Counted from the stretch's first letter, positions 1 through 8,981 are shown. The stretch: 64,000 bases of DNA from Lacticaseibacillus parakribbianus (GCF_025490915.1 NZ_JANQBA010000003.1:158624-222623), one strand, 5' to 3'. Numbers and translations: made by a program. Notes: a model not told the origin generated them from the sequence alone.

Positions 1-1680
1 GCGAATGTCGTCATCCGCGTTGTTCAAAATGATGATGCCCACCGCGCCGGCATCCTCGGCGTTTTGCATTTTCTCGGTGAAGTTGTTGATCCCGCGGGAT
101 ACCACGGCGATCTTGCCGCTCACGTCGACGCCTTCAAAGTCGCTGGCAAAGCCGCGGCCAGGCATACCAGCGGCCACCGGGTCGATGGCGGCACCTTCGG
201 CATCCGTCGTGGTCTTGTCCGGCAAAAGCACCAGCTGGCCGGCCGGGAACACGCCTTGAAGCGCCTTGGTCACGCTATCGCTGCCCTGAATGCTCAGGTC
301 GGCTTCCACGGTCTTGCCATCCACCAGCATATCGGCGGTGGCGCCGTTGTGCGTCGAGTTCTCGCTCGAGGCCACGGTGATCGCGTTGGCCGCGCTGGCC
401 GGCGAGGACATCAGCCCGGTGTCCGGGCTGGTGTCGGTCGACATGTTCTGCGACGCGCCTTGGCCCAGCCAGTCGGCGACCCCGTCGTTGCCGGCGGCGA
501 TCACCGGCACCACGCCGGCTTCCGCGGCGCGGTTGACCGCGGCGACCTCGGCGTTGGCCGTGGTCGCGGTGTCATCGGACGAGCCCAAGGACATGTTGAT
601 CACGTCGGCGCCGAGCTTGACGGCGTCTTCAATCGCCTGAATCGTCATGTCGGTGGTCGGACCGTCCTGGCCGTCATTGGCAAAAATCTTCAGGTTCAAA
701 AGCTGTGCCTCCGGTGCGACCCCCTGAATGCTGGTCACGCCGTCCGGGTTCTCGCCGTTGGCGCCGATGATGCCGGCCACGTGCATCCCATGGTCGACGC
801 CGTCGTCGGCCACCAGGTCGGTGTCGTTGCCGTTGCCGTAGTTATGCGCAAAAGGCACCTTGGCGCTTTCGTAGGTCCCGTAGCCCATTGTCTTGCTGTA
901 CTTGACGGAATCGGCCTTGCTAATTTTGGCCTTGGATTCATCGCTCAGGCGCAGGTCCTTGTGGTTGGCGTCGATCCCGGAATCGATGACCGCGACCACC
1001 ATCCCCGTGCCATCCACGCCGTAGTTGGCCCAGGCCGTCGACGCCTCGACGGTGTCGTTGGCCGTCGCGTCTTGTTGCGCGACCACGTCGGCGACCTGAA
1101 CCGCCTTGACGCCCTTGATGGCCTGAATCTTAGCGATGTCTTGAACCTTGGCATCGATGGAAAAACCGTTCAGCAGGTAGCCGAACTCCTGGGCCACCTT
1201 GTGCCCGGTCAGCTTTTCGACCTTGCCCTGCACGGTGTCTTGCTTGGCCAACACGCGGTTTTCCGCCTTGTCGGCCTGCTTGAAGGACTGCCGCTCGTTG
1301 TCGTTGGCCGCCAAGGCACCGTCGCCCGTCAGCTCAACGATCACCCGGACCGTTTTCTTCTCGGTCGCTTCCAAAGACAGCTTCTTTGGATTGGCCCCCT
1401 TGGCCTTCAGCTGCGCGGCAATCCGCGTCAGGCTGGCCTTCTTCAGCACACTGGCCGTTGCCTCATCCGCGGCGTGGAGCTTTTTGGTCGCGGCCTGGGC
1501 ATCCACCGTCGTAGCCTTTTGCGTTGTCGCCTGAGTCGTCACCTGTGCCGGCGCCGTCTTGGCTGCGGAAACGAGCGCTGGCGCATCAAGCGCCAGGTTC
1601 GCCGCACCGCCCAACAGCAGCGTGGAGCACAAAAAGATGCCGGTCAGGCGGTTGAGGGTCGTGCTATTCGTCTTATTCAA
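1..1680 (-). CDS. Lactocepin-like subtilisin serine protease, N-terminal part (runs off the window)
   Basis: Secreted S8-family protease, probably cell-envelope associated and cleaving extracellular protein or peptides. Only the first 560 codons are here. The start is a TTG preceded by AGGGAGGATTAGGGG. A signal peptide occupies roughly residues 1-40, followed by a propeptide (inhibitor I9-like). The catalytic Asp lies in VAVIDSGID (D233), the catalytic His in DHGMHVAGI (H297) and the oxyanion Asn in AAGND (N398). An inserted PA domain (about residues 430-560, with GRGFASDF and KIAVVSRGINN) reaches the window edge. The Ser is outside the window. The order Asp, His, Asn, then PA insert is that of lactocepin/C5a-peptidase proteases. 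I am sure of the family but not of the exact substrate or anchoring type. Confidence 0.93.
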   Translation of the reverse strand, partial: MNKTNSTTLNRLTGIFLCSTLLLGGAANLALDAPALVSAAKTAPAQVTTQATTQKATTVDAQAATKKLHAADEATASVLKKASLTRIAAQLKAKGANPKKLSLEATEKKTVRVIVELTGDGALAANDNERQSFKQADKAENRVLAKQDTVQGKVEKLTGHKVAQEFGYLLNGFSIDAKVQDIAKIQAIKGVKAVQVADVVAQQDATANDTVEASTAWANYGVDGTGMVVAVIDSGIDANHKDLRLSDESKAKISKADSVKYSKTMGYGTYESAKVPFAHNYGNGNDTDLVADDGVDHGMHVAGIIGANGENPDGVTSIQGVAPEAQLLNLKIFANDGQDGPTTDMTIQAIEDAVKLGADVINMSLGSSDDTATTANAEVAAVNRAAEAGVVPVIAAGNDGVADWLGQGASQNMSTDTSPDTGLMSSPASAANAITVASSENSTHNGATADMLVDGKTVEADLSIQGSDSVTKALQGVFPAGQLVLLPDKTTTDAEGAAIDPVAAGMPGRGFASDFEGVDVSGKIAVVSRGINNFTEKMQNAEDAGAVGIIILNNADDDIR

Positions 1681-1855
1681 CCCCTAATCCTCCCTAATCT
1701 CGGGTCTGTTGACACAGATCCCGTGTTTTGCGACTGCGAATCAGTCGCGCAATAATTGCGGTTGCGCGAGGCGCCACGGCCCTACCCGTGGCACTTCACC
1801 ACACAGTTCTGACACACTCACCCACCTTTGGTATGGCTGCATAAGCCGGAAGTAT
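1681..1855 (-). promoter_or_regulatory. Long structured 5' leader of the protease mRNA
   Basis: Between the promoter and the protease start the minus strand can form at least three hairpins: GCCACGG/CCGTGGC, CGCGCAA/TTGCGCG and GCGACTG/CAGTCGC. No T-run follows any of them and no known riboswitch core was recognised. The function is unknown; RNA stability or translational control is a guess. Confidence 0.4.
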
Positions 1856-1861
1856 GACCGG

Positions 1862-1890
1862 ATTATACGATGAGAAAGCAATGAGTTAAA
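1862..1890 (-). promoter_or_regulatory. Promoter of the protease gene
   Basis: Reading the minus strand, TTTAAC (1885-1890) and TATAAT (1862-1867) are separated by 17 bp. Transcription would start near 1855, giving a leader of about 175 nt before the TTG start. Confidence 0.7.
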
Positions 1891-2226
1891 CCGGGCAAAA
1901 ATCACGGATAACGCCCCGCGGTTCGAAATAATTGCCATAATCTTCTAATGCAATTGGCTAAGCGCCGTTAGCACGCGTTACGGCCCGACCGCCGGCTGAT
2001 TGGCGACAGCGCGGCGGTCGGACCAAGTCGACATAACGCCCGGTTGCCTTGGTCAATTAAATAACGTATTTCGATATATTTCAATTGTGTGTCGAACCCA
2101 GGTCGTTGCTGGACACTTCCCCGTCCAATGCGATTGCGGCGTGTCAATGGCGACGCATTCAATCACAACTCGCGCCGAACGGTGACCGCGACCGGCATTT
2201 CTCATTTAATTACCATTAATTATGAG
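1891..2226. other. Divergent intergenic region without a recognised gene
   Basis: The stretch between the protease promoter and the promoter at 2227 is lower in GC than its neighbours and holds no ORF with a convincing ribosome binding site. I see no repeat or RNA signature in it. Confidence 0.5.
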
Positions 2227-2254
2227 ATGACAGTGTGAATATTTCTGGTATAAT
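2227..2254 (+). promoter_or_regulatory. Promoter upstream of the 325-aa hypothetical gene
   Basis: ATGACA (2227-2232), 16 bp, then TATAAT (2249-2254) with a TGG immediately before it (extended -10). AGGAGG at 2266-2271 is 7 nt before the ATG at 2279. Confidence 0.7.
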
Positions 2255-2278
2255 AATGCCAGCAAAGGAGGCGATGAC

Positions 2279-3256
2279 ATGACAGACCCACAACCACCGC
2301 GCGACGACGCGGCCCCTTGGCGTCTCGTTAGCGCCGATTCGATCGACCGGACGGCCTTGACCCGCATGGCCGACGACGCCCGGGCCGGCCATGCCGTCTG
2401 CCGCCTGATTCCCGCGGCCACCCACCTCGAGCACCTGATCGACGACCTGACGGACCTGGCCGAGCCGCTGGCGCTGGCGGTGGTCATGCCGACCGTCAGC
2501 CAGCATGCCTTCACCAACTTTTTGGCGTTGACGGCCAAGGTGCAGGCCGCCGGGGCGACCGCGGTCACGCTCACCGCCCACAACACCGGCGGTCGCTACC
2601 GCCAGCACCTGGCGGCCAACCCAACCCAGGCCGCGAACCTGGCGGGGCTGACCGCGGCCGGGCTCACCCTGTGCGACACCGCCCAGCCGCTCAAGACCCA
2701 GCTTTTGAGCATTCGCTACCCGGCGGCGACCTTCACCATCACCGCCACCGCCAGCCTGTTCTCCGACCGCGTCGCCCAGGCCAGCGACCTGAACGTGCTG
2801 ACCTGCACCCCGACGGCCAGCAGCACCCTGGCGCCGTGGCTTTCGGCCCTGGCGGCCAACAGCACCCCGGTGGCCGTCGCCGAACCCGCCACGACGCCCG
2901 GCATCCTCACCGCCAGCATGCGCCAGGCCCTGTGGCGGCGCTACAAGCCCGACCGGGTGACCGAGGGCGTCCTCATCGGTGGGACGCGCTACACGGTTTT
3001 CGAGTACGACGCGCTTGAGCTCACCATCTACGACGCGCTGACCGCCCCGGTGACCTGCCACGCATTCCTTCACCGCCGGCCGGCCGCGATCCTAGCCCGG
3101 GCCCAAAAGCTCGGCCGCATCGCCCGGCTGTACCGCGTTCCGACCTCCAACGACCACCTGGTCACCACCCAGGCGGCTTTGACCAAGCTGGCCGGCCGGC
3201 TCTTCCACCCGGCCAACCGGCGGCGGCCGACTGATTCACCGCAGCAAATAACTTGA
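2279..3256 (+). CDS. Hypothetical cytoplasmic protein, 325 aa
   Basis: I do not recognise the family. The protein is soluble, rich in Ala and Thr, and has no signal peptide or membrane segment. The alternation of hydrophobic strands and helices (for example LALAVVMPTVS, then FTITATASLF) suggests an alpha/beta fold. The C-terminus is basic and Pro-rich. It has its own promoter and a perfect AGGAGG site and is followed by a strong hairpin-plus-T terminator, so it is probably a monocistronic real gene. It is convergent with nothing and lies between the secreted protease and a P-type ATPase. Neighbours give no firm clue to function. Confidence 0.75.
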   Translation: MTDPQPPRDDAAPWRLVSADSIDRTALTRMADDARAGHAVCRLIPAATHLEHLIDDLTDLAEPLALAVVMPTVSQHAFTNFLALTAKVQAAGATAVTLTAHNTGGRYRQHLAANPTQAANLAGLTAAGLTLCDTAQPLKTQLLSIRYPAATFTITATASLFSDRVAQASDLNVLTCTPTASSTLAPWLSALAANSTPVAVAEPATTPGILTASMRQALWRRYKPDRVTEGVLIGGTRYTVFEYDALELTIYDALTAPVTCHAFLHRRPAAILARAQKLGRIARLYRVPTSNDHLVTTQAALTKLAGRLFHPANRRRPTDSPQQIT

Positions 3257-3315
3257 CACCCGCATCAGTTTTCGCTTAAGCTAGGAATAACGAATTGCAT
3301 ATGCAAAAACGGTTG

Positions 3316-3374
3316 GGCGCAAGCTTCAAGAACCGCTTCCCTGGGGAGGGAGGCCTTGAAGCCTGCGCCTTTTT
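3316..3374 (+). terminator. Strong hairpin with T-run between the hypothetical gene and the P-type ATPase
   Basis: GGCGCA and GCTTCAAG on the 5' side pair with CTTGAAGC and TGCGCC on the 3' side (14 pairs, one mismatch). The loop can pair further, and TTTTT follows. It most simply terminates the gene ending at 3256. A TTGACA overlapping that gene's stop codon means it could instead be an attenuator in the ATPase leader. The core of the yybP-ykoY manganese riboswitch was not found. Confidence 0.7.
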
Positions 3375-3504
3375 GCCGTCTTCTCGCACCACCCGCCGGC
3401 GCGTTTCCCGTGAAACACCCGCGGCCTGGCACCACCCAACGCGCCACCAGCCTGGCACCACCGCACCACCGTCATTTGCACCCCGCCATCATAGGAGGAA
3501 CCCC

Positions 3505-6489
3505 ATGTCAGACTTTTACCACCAGCACAAACAGGACGTCTTGGCCGCCCAACGCACCGACCGCACCCGCGGCCTGACCGCCCAGGAGGCCGCAAGCCGC
3601 CTGCAAACCGGCGGCCCCAACGCCCTGCCGACCCCGCCGGCACCAAGCGCCTGGCGTCAGTTCGCCGCCAGCCTCAAGGAGCCCCTGGTGATTATTTTGT
3701 TCGTCGCCGTGGCGCTGGCGCTGGGCAGCGCGGCCTACGACTTCACGGTGACCGGCGATTCGGCTCATGGCATGGCCGCCATTTACGAGGCCGTCGCCAT
3801 TTTGCTGCTAATCGCGGTCAACGCCGGCCTGGGCTTTTGGCAGGCGCAACAGGCCGAAAAGTCCCTGGCCGCCTTGAAAACCATGAACGACCACCACGCC
3901 ACGGTGCTGCGCGACGGTGAATGGGCCCAGGTGCCGGCCGAGACGCTGGTGCCAGGCGACATCGTGACGGTCAAAACCGGTGACTTCATCGAGGCCGACC
4001 TGCGCTTTTTGCACTGCGCCGAGCTTGCCGTCAACGAATCGCACCTGACCGGCGAGGCCGAGCCAATTCTCAAGCAGACCCACGCGCTTGACGGCGACAT
4101 CTCCTTGGGCGACCGCACCAACATGGGCTACTCCGGCTCGATGGTCACCGGCGGCAACGGCCTCGGCGTGGTGGTCGCGACCGGCCGCGACACCGAGCTG
4201 GGCCGCATCGCCAAGCTCTTGACCCAGGTCGCCACCAAAAAGACGCCGATCGAACGCACCATCGCCGCCCTGACCCGCAAGCTGATGGCCGTCGCCCTGG
4301 CCGTCGTGGTCGCCACCTTGGGGCTGGAGCTCGCCAAGGCCTACCTGGCCACTGGCAGCCTGTCTTTTGCCGCCATCGCCGAGTCCCTGTCGACCGCCAT
4401 CGCCCTGGCCGTCGCCGCCATCCCCGACGCCTTGCCGGCCGTCTTGTCGATCGTGTTGACCATCGGCGCGACCATGCTGGCCAAAAACCGCGGCCTGATC
4501 AAGTCGCTGAACGCGGTTGAGACGCTCGGCGCCACCTCGTTCATCGCCTCGGACAAAACCGGCACCCTGACCCAAAACCAGATGACCGTCACCCGCTTTT
4601 GGGCCAACGGCGCGACCTACACCGTCGAAGGCAGCGGCCTCGACCCGGTCGGCGAGATCCTGCCGGTCGACGGGAACGCGACCGAGTTGGCAACCGCAAC
4701 CGCGGCCACCGCGGCAGGGGCCACCGCAGCAACCACGGCAGATGCCGCGCCGGCGACCGGGGACGGGCCGGCGACCTGCACCGCAGGCCCGACCGCGACC
4801 GCAGCAGGGGCCGGTGCGGCCGCAGCGACGCTGGCCCCCGACCCGGTGGCCGCCTACCGCCGCTTCGTTCTCGCCAGCGTTTTGAACAACGAGGCCGCAA
4901 TCACCGAGGACGACGACGGCAAAAAGGCCCCGTACGGCAACCCGACCGACGTCGCGCTGGTCGTGATGGGGCATAAGGCCGGCATCGACCGCGACCGGCT
5001 TTTGGCCAAGGACAACGACCTGGACATCGAAATCGTGCGGGTGCTGCCCTTCGACTCGACGCGCAAAATGATGAGCGTGGTGATCAAGGACGGTGACGGC
5101 TACCAGGTGCTGACCAAGGGGGCCCCGGACGTGATTCTCGCTCACACCGACGCGGTGACGCTGGACTCGGAGCTCGTACCGGTGGCCACGGCCCGGCCAA
5201 TCGTCGAAAATCAGGTGCTGGCCTTCGCCGAGGACGCGCTTCGCACCATCGCCGTCACGCTGCGCGACATCGACCGCGAGCTGGCCTTCCACGGCACGAC
5301 CGCCGAGCTTGAGGAACACCTGACGCTGCTCGGCGTGGCCGGCATCATCGACCCGCCGCGGCCGGAGGTGCGGCAAAGCGTGGCAGAGCTGCAGGCCGCC
5401 GGCGTCGCCGTGGTGATGATCACCGGCGACCACGCGGTGACCGCCCGGGCGATCGCCGTGAAACTCGGCATCGTGAAGGACAAAACGGCCCGGGTCGTGA
5501 CCGGCCAGCAGCTCGCCGCGATGAGCGATGACGAACTCTATCGCCTGGCGCCGGCCATCCGCGTCTACGCCCGGGTGTCGCCTGAACACAAACAGCGCAT
5601 CGTCACCGCCCTGCAGCGCCACCAGGAGGTCGTCGCGATGACCGGCGACGGCATCAACGACGCCCCCGCCCTTCGCGCCGCCGACATCGGCATCGCCATG
5701 GGTATCAACGGTACCGAGGTGACCAAGGACGCCGCCGACCTGATTCTGCTGGACGACAAGTTCACCACAATCGAAAACTCGGTGCGAGCCGGCCGGACCA
5801 TTTTCGGCAATATTCAAAACTTCATGCGCCACGAGCTGACCACCAACGTCGCCGAGGTGCTGGCGCTGCTGTTCGGGGTGCTTTTGATGATCCACCCGGT
5901 CGGTGCCGTCGCCGCCACCACGCCGACTTTGACCGCCTTGATGGTGCTGTGGGTGAACATGGTGTCCGACGCCTTGCCGAGCTTCGCTTTGGGCTACGAT
6001 GTGCCGGAGGCCGACCTGATGCAGCGGCCGCCGCGCGACGTTCACGCCTCGATTCTGGAGGGCATGCTCGGCCGCATTTTCCTTCGCGGCATCGTGATGG
6101 GCGGCCTGGTTTACCTGGCCTTCCTCTGGGCGGCCAGCCACGGTGCGACCGCCGCCGAGGCGCAGACGCTGGCCTTCTTGACCCTGGTGTTCGGCCAGCT
6201 GTGGCACGTGTTCGACGCTCGCAGCCAAAAAACGCTGTTTCGCCGCAACCCCTTCGCCAACGGCAAGCTGCTGCTGGCGGTCGGCTTCGCCGCGGCGGCC
6301 AGCCTGCTGGTGACGCTCCTGCCGTTCTTCAACGCCGTGATGGGCACGGCGCCTTTGTCCGGCTGGGCCTACGCCGCCGTGATCATCCTGCCGGCCCTGC
6401 CGACCTTCGCGCTGTCGGGGCTCAAGGAGCTGTGGTGGCGGCTTCGCCCGACGCCAACGGCCCCGACCGCCCCGGCGGCCGAGGACTGA
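3505..6489 (+). CDS. P2-type cation-transporting ATPase (SERCA-like)
   Basis: Membrane pump that couples ATP hydrolysis to export of a divalent cation, probably Ca2+ or Mn2+. The ATG at 3505 is chosen because AGGAGG lies just upstream; an in-frame extension to 3295 lacks support. It is 994 aa with an N-terminal cation-ATPase domain, the TGE loop (LTGEAEP), the phosphorylation motif DKTGTLT (Asp 350) and the hinge TGDGINDAP (about 709-717). The M4 sequence is AIPDALPAVLSI, where the usual PEGLP has become PDALP. M6 is WVNMVSDALPS. An unusual Ala/Thr/Gly low-complexity stretch (about residues 391-445) sits in the cytoplasmic loop after the phosphorylation site. Ion specificity cannot be fixed from sequence. 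A bidirectional terminator follows. Confidence 0.93.
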   Translation: MSDFYHQHKQDVLAAQRTDRTRGLTAQEAASRLQTGGPNALPTPPAPSAWRQFAASLKEPLVIILFVAVALALGSAAYDFTVTGDSAHGMAAIYEAVAILLLIAVNAGLGFWQAQQAEKSLAALKTMNDHHATVLRDGEWAQVPAETLVPGDIVTVKTGDFIEADLRFLHCAELAVNESHLTGEAEPILKQTHALDGDISLGDRTNMGYSGSMVTGGNGLGVVVATGRDTELGRIAKLLTQVATKKTPIERTIAALTRKLMAVALAVVVATLGLELAKAYLATGSLSFAAIAESLSTAIALAVAAIPDALPAVLSIVLTIGATMLAKNRGLIKSLNAVETLGATSFIASDKTGTLTQNQMTVTRFWANGATYTVEGSGLDPVGEILPVDGNATELATATAATAAGATAATTADAAPATGDGPATCTAGPTATAAGAGAAAATLAPDPVAAYRRFVLASVLNNEAAITEDDDGKKAPYGNPTDVALVVMGHKAGIDRDRLLAKDNDLDIEIVRVLPFDSTRKMMSVVIKDGDGYQVLTKGAPDVILAHTDAVTLDSELVPVATARPIVENQVLAFAEDALRTIAVTLRDIDRELAFHGTTAELEEHLTLLGVAGIIDPPRPEVRQSVAELQAAGVAVVMITGDHAVTARAIAVKLGIVKDKTARVVTGQQLAAMSDDELYRLAPAIRVYARVSPEHKQRIVTALQRHQEVVAMTGDGINDAPALRAADIGIAMGINGTEVTKDAADLILLDDKFTTIENSVRAGRTIFGNIQNFMRHELTTNVAEVLALLFGVLLMIHPVGAVAATTPTLTALMVLWVNMVSDALPSFALGYDVPEADLMQRPPRDVHASILEGMLGRIFLRGIVMGGLVYLAFLWAASHGATAAEAQTLAFLTLVFGQLWHVFDARSQKTLFRRNPFANGKLLLAVGFAAAASLLVTLLPFFNAVMGTAPLSGWAYAAVIILPALPTFALSGLKELWWRLRPTPTAPTAPAAED

Positions 6490-6498
6490 GCTCACGCC

Positions 6499-6543
6499 AA
6501 AAACGCGCCGCAGCCCTTAATTCAAGGGTTACGGCGCGTTTTT
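6499..6543. terminator. Bidirectional terminator after the ATPase
   Basis: AAAAACGCGCCG pairs with CGGCGCGTTTTT, with an inner pairing of GCCCTT and AAGGGTT. It serves the plus-strand ATPase and the converging minus-strand gene at 6573. Confidence 0.9.
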
Positions 6544-6572
6544 GCGTCTGGGTTAAAAAAGGCCGCGGCCGC

Positions 6573-7016
6573 TCAGCTCAGCAAAACCAGCGCCAGCAGC
6601 CCGACGGCAATCACCAGCGCCAGGCCGAGGGCCACCGCGCCGGCCCGGGCCCGGCGCGGCGTCCGGTCGGTCTGGACCAGCGGGTGGTCGGCGGTGTAGC
6701 CGACCGGCTTGGGGCGGTAGGTCGTGCGAACCGCCCGGTGCGGCCGGACCGACCGCAGCACCAGCAGCCCAAGCAGCGCGATTGCGGCCCCCAAAAGCAG
6801 CCCGATGGCCGCCGGATGCGCCGCGGCGGTTCCGCCGCCACCGCCTTTGGTAACGTGAGTCAGGCCGCGCCAGTCGACCCGCGTCACCAGGTAGGTGATG
6901 AAATCGATCACCGGCCCAATGGCGACGACCAGCAGCCCGATGGCGCCGGCGACGACCTTGACCACCGGCGCCTGCTTACCGCCGGGTCGCTGTCCCTGAT
7001 TGTTCAGCATACCCAT
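6573..7016 (-). CDS. Small membrane protein of unknown function, 147 aa
   Basis: Three predicted membrane helices (about residues 20-45, 70-90 and 125-146) are joined by a Gly-rich segment (KGGGGGTAAA) and a basic loop with RPHRAVR and PRRARAG. There is no recognised domain. The ATG at 7016 has AGGTGGG a few bases upstream. The gene stands alone between two terminator or promoter regions. The basic cytoplasmic loop fits positive-inside topology; nothing in the context suggests a role. Confidence 0.7.
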   Translation of the reverse strand: MGMLNNQGQRPGGKQAPVVKVVAGAIGLLVVAIGPVIDFITYLVTRVDWRGLTHVTKGGGGGTAAAHPAAIGLLLGAAIALLGLLVLRSVRPHRAVRTTYRPKPVGYTADHPLVQTDRTPRRARAGAVALGLALVIAVGLLALVLLS

Positions 7017-7110
7017 CCCACCTTTCCGTTCCTCCCCATTATCGCGTAAGCGCTGCCAATTAGCAATGCCGCACCGCGGCCGTTCGCCCCCGAGCGACGC
7101 GGCGAGAACC

Positions 7111-8478
7111 TTAGGCGCGGTCGCGAGCCTCGCGCGGTTGAGCGAACCGCGGGGCGGTTTCAGGCGCCGCGAACAGGCAGAAGACCGCGGCTGCGGCCAG
7201 TAAGCCGCCGCAGACCAGCATCGCCGCGTTGACGCCCCGGGCGCTGGTCAAAACCGGCAGCAGGAACGTGCCGGCGGCCGCGCCGATGCGGCTGAGGGTC
7301 ACCACCATGCCGACCCCGGTGCCGCGAACTCGCGAGTCGAAGAGCTCCGACGTGTAGGGGTAATCGAGCACCAGCCCGGCCGACAACACAACGGCAAACC
7401 CGGCGAAAAGCGCCAGCGCCACCACCGGCGGCGCCTGCCGCCAACCGACCAACACCCCCAGGGCGGCCGCGGCCAGTGCGAAGTCGCCGATCAAAAACCA
7501 CCGTCGACTGACGCGGTTGAACACCACGGTCCCCAGCAAAACGCCGATCAGCATCGCGCCGACGTACAAATTTTGGGCAAAGGACCCGGCGCCGAAACCG
7601 AGCTCACCGACCAAAAGCGGCAAAAACAGGCTGATGCCGAAAAAGGTGAAGGACTGGGCCGCGTAGAACGCGCCGCCGACCGCCGTCGCCCGGCGGTAGG
7701 GTTTGTGAAACACCGCGGTCCAAGGCAGCGGCTCGCTGACGGTTCGCTTGAGGCTGCGCTGCTTGCGCGACAGCCCCCACTGCCGCCCGAGGTGCCGGCG
7801 AATCACCCGCGTGGCCGCCTGGGGCCGCCCCTGGTTGACCAGCCAGCTCGGCGACGTCGGCAGCTTGGCGAGGTTGCGGACAACGGCGGTGATCAGCGCC
7901 GGCACCACCGGCGACACCATCATCAGCCGCCAGTCCCACGCGCCGAAGCCGGAGATGTTGGTGCCGGCGAAGCTGGCGGCGATGAAGCCGAGCGTCCAGT
8001 AAATCACCAGGTGGCTCTGCAGCCGGCCGCTGTCCTTGAACGGCAGCCACTCGATCAGCAGCGTGTTGCCGGCCGTGTAGTCGACGGCGATCATCAGCCC
8101 GGCCAGGATGCGAAAGACCAGCGTCCAGCCCAAATTCACCGTCACCAGCTGGCCCAAGGACACCAGCGCCAGCCCCCACATGTTGGCCAAAAGCAGGCGC
8201 CGCCGCCCGACGCGATCCGCGAGCTTGCCGACCAGCAGGCTGCCGGCCAGCCCGATCAGCGTCCCGGCCCCAATCAGGCCGACCCAGGCGCTGCTCAGGT
8301 TCAGCTGCCGTTGGGCCACGGCGATGGCGGTGCCGCTGATCTGAATCGCGTAACCGCTGGTGAACTGACCCAAGATGATGGCCAGGTAGATGCGCAGGTG
8401 AACCCAAGACAGCGGGGCTCGCTTGTAAAACTTGGGTTCCTGTGGCGTTTCGAGGTTCGTAGTTTTGTCGTGATTAAT
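7111..8478 (-). CDS. MFS transporter, sugar-porter/organic-acid-like
   Basis: Twelve-helix proton-coupled or facilitated transporter of the major facilitator superfamily. Visible signatures are GKLADRVGRRRLLL between helices 2 and 3, RVSRRWFLIGD between helices 8 and 9, and LFDSRVRGTGVG near helix 11, as in sugar-porter and aromatic-acid families. The substrate is unknown. The open frame extends to a TTG at 8583, but a good minus-strand promoter (8528-8556) lies inside that extension, and the region between is AT-rich. No ATG, GTG or TTG is left in frame before the conserved part. An ATT at 8478 sits 10 nt after GAAGGGAG and is my preferred but unusual start. The 8583 start remains the formal alternative. 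Confidence 0.85.
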   Translation of the reverse strand: MNHDKTTNLETPQEPKFYKRAPLSWVHLRIYLAIILGQFTSGYAIQISGTAIAVAQRQLNLSSAWVGLIGAGTLIGLAGSLLVGKLADRVGRRRLLLANMWGLALVSLGQLVTVNLGWTLVFRILAGLMIAVDYTAGNTLLIEWLPFKDSGRLQSHLVIYWTLGFIAASFAGTNISGFGAWDWRLMMVSPVVPALITAVVRNLAKLPTSPSWLVNQGRPQAATRVIRRHLGRQWGLSRKQRSLKRTVSEPLPWTAVFHKPYRRATAVGGAFYAAQSFTFFGISLFLPLLVGELGFGAGSFAQNLYVGAMLIGVLLGTVVFNRVSRRWFLIGDFALAAAALGVLVGWRQAPPVVALALFAGFAVVLSAGLVLDYPYTSELFDSRVRGTGVGMVVTLSRIGAAAGTFLLPVLTSARGVNAAMLVCGGLLAAAAVFCLFAAPETAPRFAQPREARDRA

Positions 8479-8527
8479 TAGATCAAGACTCCCTTCTTGA
8501 GTAGAAAAATCTAATGCAACAGTTACT

Positions 8528-8556
8528 ATCTTATCGTAAGTGGCCGCAATTGTCCA
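8528..8556 (-). promoter_or_regulatory. Promoter of the MFS transporter gene
   Basis: Minus strand: TGGACA (8551-8556), 17 bp, TAAGAT (8528-8533). It implies transcription starts near 8521, downstream of the annotatable TTG at 8583. Confidence 0.55.
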
Positions 8557-8577
8557 ATCGCCGCGTTGATTAGCGGT

Positions 8578-8613
8578 TGTCAATCCCCCGGGTTGTGGCC
8601 TACAATTCTAGTG
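8578..8613 (+). promoter_or_regulatory. Promoter of the 107-aa hypothetical gene, divergent from the MFS promoter
   Basis: TTGTCA, 18 bp, then TACAAT, followed by AGGTGAG and the ATG at 8658. It lies back to back with the MFS promoter. Confidence 0.55.
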
Positions 8614-8657
8614 ACAACGCGCCGAGCTTCGACGGCGCCGCCAGACGAGGTGAGCTC

Positions 8658-8981
8658 ATGAATGTTTTCCGTGCCTTAAAACTGCTCCAGATCGAACACC
8701 AGCCGCTCAACCACCAGCAGGTCGTCATCACCGACCCCAGCGGCAAGCCCGACGCCGCCTTGACCGACCTCTTGGCTGACTGCCTGAGTAAAATCGACAT
8801 TTTCGCCGATCTGACCAGTGTCGACTCGGTCGCCGACATCATCGACGACCTGCACCTGCTGACGCCGCTGCCTTACGACGTCTTGGAGGAGTACCAAAAA
8901 ATCCTCGAGCAGCCGATTGAATCGGTCAACCTCGCCCTGCACAAGGGCCTGGTCGAGCTGGTTTACCAGCCGCTGGTCTGA
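8658..8981 (+). CDS. Hypothetical protein, 107 aa
   Basis: Small soluble acidic protein with no recognised domain. The ATG at 8658 follows AGGTGAGCTC and lies downstream of a divergent promoter; the longer frame from 8577 would start inside that promoter. The N-terminal half reads like a short beta-rich module (HQQVVITDPSGKPD), the rest like helices with many Leu, Asp and Glu (DSVADIIDDLHLL). A strong bidirectional terminator follows at once, so it is likely a single-gene transcript. Its divergent arrangement with the MFS gene hints at shared regulation, which is inference only. Confidence 0.7.
   Translation: MNVFRALKLLQIEHQPLNHQQVVITDPSGKPDAALTDLLADCLSKIDIFADLTSVDSVADIIDDLHLLTPLPYDVLEEYQKILEQPIESVNLALHKGLVELVYQPLV

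Noticed and set aside
64-1755. Long plus-strand open frame opposite the protease gene
   Set aside because: It is the antisense of a clear subtilisin coding sequence, is His/Arg/Gly-rich nonsense, and has no ribosome binding site. Long antisense frames are common in GC-rich genes.
3253-3374. Possible manganese (yybP-ykoY) riboswitch before the P-type ATPase
   Set aside because: The gene type fits and a hairpin with T-run is present, but the conserved riboswitch loops are absent and the segment is too short. Treated as an ordinary terminator.
3808-6495. 895-codon minus-strand frame opposite the P-type ATPase
   Set aside because: Mirror of a well-conserved ATPase gene. Composition (Gly, His, Gln, Asp) is typical of a GC-rich shadow frame.
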